Assembly: GCA_963931085.1 (NCBI GenBank) | Contig: OZ006973.1 | Location: 1,612,001-1,676,000 of the forward strand | Direction of reading: 5' to 3' | Source: UMGS1994 sp944386155 | Lineage (GTDB): Bacteria; Bacillota; Clostridia; TANB77; CAG-508 | DNA: 64,000 nucleotides | Shown here: positions 26,016 to 34,600 of the stretch, in pieces | How the letters are laid out: every line of letters starts with the position of its first letter | Numbering within the stretch: the stretch's first letter is position 1 | Made by a program: the position numbers and the translations under genes | The notes under the pieces: model-generated | Seen by the model: only the letters and a program-made list of their open reading frames with translations | The model's database searches: none | What the model was told of the DNA's origin: nothing

Positions 26016-26444
26016 CTAGTCAACTACTACAACACCCATTGATCTTGCAGTTCCTTCTACCATCTTCATTGCGCTTTCTATTGAAGCAGCATTTAAATCA
26101 GGCATTTTTTGTTCAGCTATTTGTCTAACTTGTTCTTTAGTTATGTTAGCAACTTTTTCTTTATTTGGTTTTCCTGAACCTTTTTGGATTTTTATAGCTT
26201 TTTTAATTAAAACTGCAACTGGTGGAACTTTTGTAATAAATGTAAAAGATTTATCTTTGTAAACAGTAATAACTACTGGGATTATCATTCCAGGTTGATT
26301 AGCTGTTCTATCATTGAATTCTTTAACAAATTGCATAATATTAACACCACTTGATCCTAATGCTGGTCCTACTGGTGGAGCTGGTGTTGCCTTTCCTGCT
26401 TCTATTTGTAATTTAATTACATTGATTACTTCCTTCTCTGCCAT
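26016..26444 (-). CDS. rplK: 50S ribosomal protein L11
   Basis: Binds the GTPase-associated centre of 23S rRNA and is needed for RelA-type stringent sensing. It is 142 aa, with KLQIEAGKATPAPPVGPALG, the proline-rich 'KVPPVAVLIKKA' segment and the C-terminal RNA-binding 'GTARSMGVVV'. The start has AAGGAGGTG. It stands between nusG and rplA in the usual order. Confidence 0.99.
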   Translation of the reverse strand: MAEKEVINVIKLQIEAGKATPAPPVGPALGSSGVNIMQFVKEFNDRTANQPGMIIPVVITVYKDKSFTFITKVPPVAVLIKKAIKIQKGSGKPNKEKVANITKEQVRQIAEQKMPDLNAASIESAMKMVEGTARSMGVVVVD

Positions 26445-26474
26445 TATCTTAGCACCTCCTTCTACTGAAAAATA

Positions 26475-27011
26475 CTAATCAATTTTTTGCACTTGTGAAA
26501 ATTCTAATTCTACTGGAGTTTCTCTTCCAAACATAGAAACTAAAACTTTTACTTTATGCTTTTCTTTGTTAATTTCTTCTACTACACCTACGAAGTTTTC
26601 TAAAGGTCCGTTTATAACTCTTACATTATCATTAACATCATAATCGATGTTTACTGGAACTTCATCAAATCCCATGTTTCTTATCTCTTCATCTGTAAGA
26701 GGAATAGGATCTGTTCCTGATCCAACGAAACCTGTTACACCTCTAGTATTTCTAACTATATACCAAGACTCTTCTGTTACTATCATTTTTATTAAAACAT
26801 ATCCTGGGAAAACTTTCTTTAAATTCGTTTTTCTCTTACCATCTTTAATTTCAACTTGTTCTTCCATTGGAACAACTATATTAAAAAAGTAATCTTCAAG
26901 TTCACGATTTTTAATAGTTTTTTCTAAGTCTGTCTTAACTTTATTTTCATAACCAGAATATGTATGAACAACATACCATCTTGGTTCTAAGTTTTCATTA
27001 CTTTGAGACAT
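26475..27011 (-). CDS. nusG: Transcription elongation/antitermination factor NusG
   Basis: Binds RNA polymerase beta' and couples transcription to translation or to pausing. It is 178 aa, with the N-terminal NGN domain (WYVVHTYSGYENKVK, FPGYVLIKM, VRNTRGVTGFVG) and the C-terminal KOW motif (NDNVRVINGPLENFVGVVEEIN). The start has AGGAGG. It follows secE by 26 nt. Confidence 0.98.
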   Translation of the reverse strand: MSQSNENLEPRWYVVHTYSGYENKVKTDLEKTIKNRELEDYFFNIVVPMEEQVEIKDGKRKTNLKKVFPGYVLIKMIVTEESWYIVRNTRGVTGFVGSGTDPIPLTDEEIRNMGFDEVPVNIDYDVNDNVRVINGPLENFVGVVEEINKEKHKVKVLVSMFGRETPVELEFSQVQKID

Positions 27012-27037
27012 CTCTTAGCCTCCTTTAAACTATATTT

Positions 27038-27415
27038 TTACTCATCTGTTCCTTCTTCTACTGTATTTTCAGACTCATCTGTATTATCTTCTTCTGCTAC
27101 ATTATTAGTTGTATCTTCTTCTACTGCATTTTCAGTAGTATTTGTTGTATTTGTATCAGAATTTTCAACTTTTTCTATAACAGATTCTGCTTTACCCATA
27201 ATGAACTGATATCCGTTATCGAAAGCTACATCTAAGCAAAATACTATAGCAGCTGTAATTAAAATCATACCGATAACAACGCTTGTATTATTAACAAGTT
27301 GTTTAGGTGTTGGCCAAACAACCTTTTTTAATTCAGCTCTAAACTCTTTGAAAAAACCTTTACTATTATCTTTTCTTGTTTTTTCTTTCTTTGATTTTTT
27401 TGTATCTTTAGCCAT
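27038..27415 (-). CDS. secE: Preprotein translocase subunit SecE with an acidic C-terminal tail
   Basis: Single-span essential subunit of the SecYEG channel. The conserved cytosolic helix FFKEFRAELKKVVWPTPKQL and the transmembrane helix VVIGMILITAAIVFCLDVAF are clear. The protein is 125 aa because about 45 Glu/Asp/Asn/Thr-rich residues follow the membrane helix; the usual Firmicutes SecE is ~60-75 aa. The tail would be outside the cell in the standard topology. The frame is unbroken and ends 26 nt before nusG, so the tail is genuinely encoded. Confidence 0.95.
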   Translation of the reverse strand: MAKDTKKSKKEKTRKDNSKGFFKEFRAELKKVVWPTPKQLVNNTSVVIGMILITAAIVFCLDVAFDNGYQFIMGKAESVIEKVENSDTNTTNTTENAVEEDTTNNVAEEDNTDESENTVEEGTDE

Positions 27416-27440
27416 TTCATTTCCTCCTTAAAGGACTATA

Positions 27441-27605
27441 CTATTTTGTTTCTTTGTGTGTTGTACGTTTTTTACAGTATTTGCAGTATTTAACTATCTC
27501 TAATCTGTCTGTGTTGTTTCTTTTATTCTTAGATGTCATATAATTTCTTCTCTTGCATTCTGTACATTCTAATGTAATAGATTCTCTTGGTCCCTTTGCA
27601 GCCAT
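27441..27605 (-). CDS. rpmG: 50S ribosomal protein L33
   Basis: A short gene of 54 aa: MAAKGPRESITLECTECKRR..., ending THKETK. It has the two CxxC pairs (Cys14/17 and Cys41/44) of the zinc-binding L33 form. The start follows a GGAGGTG-type site. Firmicutes typically place this L33 directly ahead of secE-nusG, as here, 25 nt before secE. Confidence 0.95.
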   Translation of the reverse strand: MAAKGPRESITLECTECKRRNYMTSKNKRNNTDRLEIVKYCKYCKKRTTHKETK

Positions 27606-27691
27606 TTACTACACCTCCGTTTACTTTTTGTGAAGCTTTTTTATATTATTTTTTATAACGATGTGAGCATAAAAATTAATTATGCTATAAT

Positions 27692-27720
27692 ACTGTATCA
27701 CAAAACGCAAATCATGTCAA
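27692..27720 (-). promoter_or_regulatory. Promoter of the rpmG-secE-nusG cluster
   Basis: TTGACA (27720-27715), 17-nt spacer, TACAGT (27697-27692). A short hairpin AGCATAA/TTATGCT lies in the leader near 27665-27686. Confidence 0.75.
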
Positions 27721-27779
27721 CAATTTCAGCAATTTATTTAGTATTTTTTTACTTATTTTTTATAAACTATAAAATACTA

Positions 27780-27813
27780 CAAAAAGGAAGTCTTTTTTAG
27801 ACTCCCTTTTATA
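27780..27813 (-). terminator. Terminator of the response regulator gene
   Basis: AAAAGGAAGTCT/AGACTCCCTTTT stem (27782-27793 with 27799-27810, one G-T pair), followed by T on the minus strand. Confidence 0.88.
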
Positions 27814-27833
27814 TAATTACGTATTAAATATAA

Positions 27834-28598
27834 TTATGTCTTATTTCCAACTACGTAGTATCCTACTCCTCTTTTTGTTATTAATATCTTTGGATTTGCT
27901 TTATCTTTTTCTATTTTATCTCTGATTCTATTTACTGTAACATCAACTGTTCTTATTGCTCCAACATAATCATCATAACCCCAAACCTTTTTAAGAAGCA
28001 TTTCCCTTGTTACAACTTCTCCTGGTTGAGCTGCTAAATATTTTAAAACTTCAAATTCTTTTATAGTTAAATCTACAACTTCACCTTTAACTCTTGCTTC
28101 AACTTTCTTAAGATCTAGTGTTAAATCTCCAACAACTACTAGATTAGCATCTTGCTCTGGAGTTTCTTGAACAGTATTTGTAGTATTTGCAACTTCTGGA
28201 GTAATAATCATTTCTGATTTTCTTAAATTAGCCTTTATTCTCGCCATAACTTCTCTAATTTTAAAAGGTTTTGTTATATAATCATCTGCTCCCATCTCTA
28301 GACCGACAACTTTATCTAATTCTGTATCTTTAGCAGATATCATTAATATTGGTACATTTAAAGAATATCTTATTCTTTTGCATACACTTATTCCATCCAT
28401 TTTTGGTAACATTACATCTAATAAAATTAAATCTGGTTTTTCCTTTAGTGCGATATCAACTGCTTGAGCTCCATCATAAGCTTGCAATGTGTTATATCCT
28501 TCTTTTTGAAGATTATACACTAAAAGTTCCATTATACTTTCCTCGTCATCTACGACTAAAATTGTTTTTTTATTAAAGCCAAAATCTAAATCTTCCAC
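27834..28598 (-). CDS. OmpR/PhoB-family response regulator
   Basis: Two-component DNA-binding regulator of 254 aa. The receiver domain has the acidic pair DDEE (residues 17-20), the phospho-acceptor Asp61 in LILLDVMLPKMDG, and Lys in YITKPFKIRE. The C-terminal winged helix is typical (LTIKEFEVLKYLAAQPGEVVTRE ... TVDVTVNRIRDKIE). The ~30-residue Thr/Asn/Gln-rich interdomain linker is longer than usual. It resembles WalR/PhoP-type regulators, but no histidine kinase gene adjoins it, so it is an orphan here. The start codon is GTG behind GAAAGGGG. It is transcribed alone with its own promoter and terminator. Confidence 0.95.
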   Translation of the reverse strand: MEDLDFGFNKKTILVVDDEESIMELLVYNLQKEGYNTLQAYDGAQAVDIALKEKPDLILLDVMLPKMDGISVCKRIRYSLNVPILMISAKDTELDKVVGLEMGADDYITKPFKIREVMARIKANLRKSEMIITPEVANTTNTVQETPEQDANLVVVGDLTLDLKKVEARVKGEVVDLTIKEFEVLKYLAAQPGEVVTREMLLKKVWGYDDYVGAIRTVDVTVNRIRDKIEKDKANPKILITKRGVGYYVVGNKT

Positions 28599-28642
28599 TT
28601 AAGATACCCCTTTCTTTTATGACCTTTTTTATAGATACTTAA

Positions 28643-28671
28643 TTTATATCATAAATGAATTTTTTGTACAA
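28643..28671 (-). promoter_or_regulatory. Promoter of the response regulator gene
   Basis: TTGTAC (28671-28666), 17-nt spacer, TATAAA (28648-28643). Confidence 0.6.
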
Positions 28672-28689
28672 GTTATTTTTACATTTTTT

Positions 28690-31600
28690 TTACATTTCTA
28701 TATCAATTGTAAAATCTCTGTTATTGTCTAGTAATTCTATATAGTCTTTTTCAGATATTAAACCATTTATTCTAATTGTTTTTTTCTTTGCATTATTTTC
28801 TACATTTTTAATATTTATCCTATATATAGAATTCTTATATTGATATCTTAATGAAAATCCGTCCCAACTATTAGGTATTTTAGGTTCAATATATAACTTA
28901 TTTCCTTTTATTTTAATCCCTAAAATATTTTCTACTATGACTTTATAATACCAACTAGCAGCTCCAGTATACCATGTCCAACCTGCTTTTCCATACATAT
29001 CTTTATTAGTATATACATCTCCTGCTAATACATAAGGCTCTGCCTTATATACATTTACTAATTCAATATTATTAGTATGCATAATTGGATTTAACATATT
29101 AATATATTCAAAAGCTTTATCATTAAGTCCGAGCTTTAAAAAAGCAAGACAAGACCATATAACTCCGTGAGTATACTGTCCTCCATTTTCTCTTACTCCT
29201 GGCTTATACTTACTAATATATCCTGGATCATATTCTTTATTTTCAAATGGTGGATCAAGTAATTTAATGATTTTATTTTCTCTGTCTATTAAATATTTTT
29301 CTACATTATCCATTGCTGTTAATGCTTTCTTTTGTTCTCCCGCTTCTGATATAACGCTAAAACTTTGAGAAATACTATCAATCATACATTCCTTATTATT
29401 TTTGCTTCCAATTATTTCTCCTGTATCAGTAACTGCTCTTATATACCACTTACCATCCCATGCAAAATCATTTAAAGATTTTCTTAAAATGTCTTTTATC
29501 ACTCTATATCTTTTTGCAATTTCATTTTTATTTAATTTTTTAAGAATCTTCTCAAATCTATTTAATATATCAAACAAGAAAAATCCAAGCCAAATACTCT
29601 CTCCTTTTCCTTTTTCACCTATATTACTAAATCCGTCATTCCAATCACCTGATCCTATTTTAGGAAGATTGTTCTCACCTAAATTAATTCCTCTTTCTAT
29701 TGCTTTTATACAATGATCAAATAAAGTTTCTTCTTTGCCATATAAATTATATTCTTTACATTTTTCTGTCTCATCATCTTTTAAATTTTCACCTTGAAGA
29801 TATGGAATCATCATATTTAATATATCGTAATCTTCTGTATATTCCAAATATTCTATAGTAGCATATACTAGCCATAGAAAATCATCCGAAAATTTAGTTC
29901 TTACTCCTAAATTTGTTTTCTCATGCCACCAGTGAAGTACATCTCCTTCTATAAACTGATGACTTGCAGCATTTATAATATATTCTTTCATATAATCACT
30001 ATCTATATATTTTAGTCCAAGTGTATCTTGAAGCTGGTCTCTATACCCAATTGCTCCACCTGATTGATAATAAGCTGTTTTAGAATAAATCCTTGATGTT
30101 AATATTTGATATATACACCATGAATTTATAAAAGTATTTAACTCTATAGAAGGAGTATTAATTTGTAATACTGATAATTTTTTAGACCAATTATTTCTTA
30201 TATCTTCTAAAGAGTTAATTTCTTTATCTTTATTCAAATTAAATTCTTTAATTTCTTCTGTGCCAATAGATAAAACTATATCTTTATTTTCATAACTTTG
30301 CATATTAATTTCATATTCTAAAACAATAGAATTTGTTTTAAAGAAATAATTATCAAAACTATCATTATGAATATTATATTCTAAATCATCTTCATATTCT
30401 TCCATATCATTTAATATAACTTTAGGAGCAGTTATATTATTTTCTTTTCCAAAAAACTCTGATTTGTCTAAATATACCTTGTTTATATTCTCACTTGACA
30501 TTATATTAACTGTTTTTTCAAATTGACTTTTAAAAATATTTTTAAAACTAATTATTCTATCTTTTTTATTTATAAAGCATATTATATTATCATCTGTCTT
30601 ATCTATATCTTCTCCTAAAACAGTATTTATATAATAATATAATTTTAATTTTCTATTGTCTGCACTTAAATTTTTTATACTAATTACTACATTTCTTTTT
30701 TCTTCATCATTATCAACATAAATATTTAAATTCTGAAGCAAATCATCACAAACTTGCATAAAATTAGAATACCCTTGTCCATGCTTTACTATATAATCCA
30801 TTTTATTTGCAACTCTTGAAAACATACTCCAATATTTATTACTATTTAAATCCTTTATATAAAAAATTTCTGAAGGTATATCTATTATTGGATCATTATC
30901 CCATTTAGTAATTCTATTTAATCTACTATTTTCTGACCAAATAAATCCACCAAAATTATCTGTAACTATGCATCCAAATTTTCTAGTACACAATATATTA
31001 ATCCATGGTCTTGGTACTTCATTTAAAATACTTGACTTAAAAATATACTCTTTATTATTCTTTGAAAAGCCACCTATCCCATTAAAAAATAATAATGAAT
31101 CATTTATTATGTCTGAATAACTTTTATCTGTTTCATTTAATATTTCTACCTTTGAAAAACTTTTTTCATTCTGAATATTTAAATTATTTTTATTATATTG
31201 ATTATATAAATCTAAATAATCTTTTTTAATTTTTAAATCGTTTTTATTATCACAATAAGCTTTGTTTTCTATATCATTTATATTTAAATTTAAACTTCCA
31301 TATTTTATATCTAAATATAAGCTAGATTTAAAATATAAAAGATCTATATCAGACTTTTCTAGTTCAAATTCATTAATAACAAAAATTTTTTTATTTAAAA
31401 GATATTCCATTTGAGCTTCTCTTATTGCTTGATATATTAAATCTTTTAATACTAATTCATAACTATTTTCTTCGCCATTTAGAATACATAAATCTATATT
31501 TATATTTTTAACTATATAAAATTCTAATGCTTTTAATATTTCTTTAATAACTTCAATGTCATCTATATTTTTTATATGAACTGTTAATATTTTATTATCA

Positions 31601-34600
31601 CCAGAAATTCCAAACTTCCATAAATCATTAATTATATATTTATTATTATATATCCTACTTAATACGTCATTTCTTTTTGGAATATCTTCAAAAATTATAT
31701 GTCCTAATAATTTTTGATATACATGAATTTTATCTCCATTAAGTTGAAGATATTTTAATTCTTCTTCAACTCTTGATTTAAACAGTTTAAACTCAGAATT
31801 TCTTTTTTCTTCATTATTATAATTATCTAATTGTTTTATTAAACTTTCTTTATCTTCATTTATCGAAATTATAAAATCTATAATCACTTCTTCATTAAAT
31901 TTTATTTTTATCTTTTTATTTATTGCAAGAATTGGGTCTACAGTATCTTTAATTTTATTTTCATAATTATTGCTATTCATAATTAAATCTGGAACATTTA
32001 TGTTTTTTCTTCCTAAAAACTTTTCTTTATCTATTTCATAATTTGTTTTCCCAGAACTATTATCTTTATTTATAAACATTTTTATTCCATAATAATATTT
32101 AGAATTTTTCTCATCTCTATCATTTCTTTGTATTATAAAAATATCTTTTTCTTTTATATATTCAAAATTTAAAAACATATTATTAAATACAGGATGAGCT
32201 ATATCTTGTTTTACATTTGAAAAAATTCCTTCTATTACACCGGTAATTTCAAGATTCTCCTCTAGATAGTTAGAATTTCTTATGATTAATCTTCTAATTT
32301 CAGATGGATTATTTGCAGCTAAAATTAGTTTATATTCTGTTTCAATTCCATCATTTAGCATAGTATATTCAATCTTAGATGAAGAAAACGTGGCCTCATA
32401 TTCTAATTTTCTATTTAAATCATCATTTATATTATTCATTGTAGCCCAAATTTTATTAGTCTTTAAATTTTTTATATAAAATCCATTTTGATTGAAATAA
32501 TCTGATTTTTTATAAAATCTATTTATCTGTATATCTTTATATTTGCTAAAGCCTCTGCCAAACATATCCATAATAAGTGTATATTCATCACTAGATATTA
32601 CATTTATTCTATTATATTTCTTTTCACTTATATATTTATTTTTATATACTACTTCTTTATCATAAAATTCATTTACGTATTTTTGTTTTTTAAGTTTATT
32701 ATTAATGTTTTTTGAAATTAAAATACTATTAGGCATTTTTTCTTGCAGAAGTATATCTGTACTTTCTATTTCTGGATTCATGAAAAATCTTTTATTTAGA
32801 ATCTTATTGTTTAGTACATTATTTATTGAATTTAAAATTAGTCCTTGATGATGTGCCATATATGTTTTTACAATTTTAAAATCTTCTCCTTTTTTTAATC
32901 TAGATTTTGTAAAATCTATAGATTCAAAAAATCCATATTCACTATATGCTCCGATATTTTCTAATAACTTTAAATTCTCTATTGCTTCTTTAGGATAAAA
33001 ATTTAATGCTAAAAAAGTACTATAAGGTGATATAACTAACTCTTCTTCAAGTCCTCTTTTAAGCCCAAGCCATGGTATTCCAAAAGCCTTATATTGATAA
33101 TTTCCGTTTAAGTCTTTTACATTATAAGCACTTTCAGAAATACCCCAAGGCACTTTTAACTTTTCAGCATATTCCATCTGTGACATTATCATAAACTTAC
33201 AAGACTCATTTAAAAGACTCCCCTCATACGAATTCATATTAATATTAGGCATCAAATATTCAAAAGTAGTTCCTGACCAAGAAATCAATCCTTTATATTT
33301 TTTTATAGTAGTAAGAGTCCTGCTTAAATTAGACCAGTGTTTTTCATCTATATCTTTTTTAGCAATCGCTATAAAACTTGCTTGTCTTGCCTCTGATGCT
33401 AAGAAATCATAATATGAATCTGTAAGTTTCATATTTTCTACATCATATCCTATAGATAGAAGTTTATCTTTTTTACTATATAATACAGAAAAGTCAGTAT
33501 CATTAATTAATTTACATACTACAAAATATAATTTTCTTGACTCTTCTAATATATTAGATATTTGACTACTTTTTTCTTTTTTGTTTTCTTCATTAATTTC
33601 TTTCTTATTAATTTGATTTTCTTTTTCATCTTTTTTTATTTTTACTTTTTCATCAATTATCTCAATTAAAAAGCTTTTTAAAACATATAAATATCCTATA
33701 AAATTACCACTATCTACAGTAGAAACATATCTTGGATATAATGGCTTTAAAGTTTTAATATTATACCAATTATATAAATGCCCATTCCATTTATCTAATA
33801 TTTCTATTTTTTCAATCACTTTGTTTAATAAATTAATACATTTATCAATATCTATATAATTTAAGTCATACGCAGAAATAATAGATAAAATACTAAGTCC
33901 TATATTAGTTGATGAAGTTCTATATACAATATTTTGTTTTCTTCCTAATTGAAAATTATCTGGAATTAAGTAATTATTTTGTTTGTTTAGATAATCTCCA
34001 AAAAAATTCCAAGTTTTATTTCCAATCTCATATAAATATTTTCTGCTCTCATTTTCTAATTCATATTTATCTTGTTTTTTTGTATCATCAATACTAATAT
34101 ACCATGCAACAAATGGTGCAAATACCCAAAGAGTTGCGACTATTTCTACAAAAGGATTTAAAAAACCAAATAAAATTATTCCAAAAATAAGATTTGGAAA
34201 CATAATTTTATAATACGTCTCTATAGAAGTATCATTTCTCTTCTCCGCTTCTTCTGAAGTAACCCATTCTAATAATTTAATTTGTTTTATTAATCTATAA
34301 ATTGTTTTTATAATTGCATTTAATGATACATAAGCAAAAGTCGGTAAGAAAATAAAATTTAGTGATTGCTTAATAAATTCTCCTTTCAATCCTGTGAAAT
34401 CTACAGAAAAATTTTTATAAGCATTTATTATTTCATTATTATTAGATTTTTTAAATATTATCTTATCTAGCAATGAATATACTATTGGTAAAAATATAGC
34501 AAATAAATCTATTATCATTAATAAAAAATTATTTTCCAATATTGCTATAAAAAACAATAACAGTTCAGTAATCGGCAAAATACTTCTTCTTAAGTTATCA

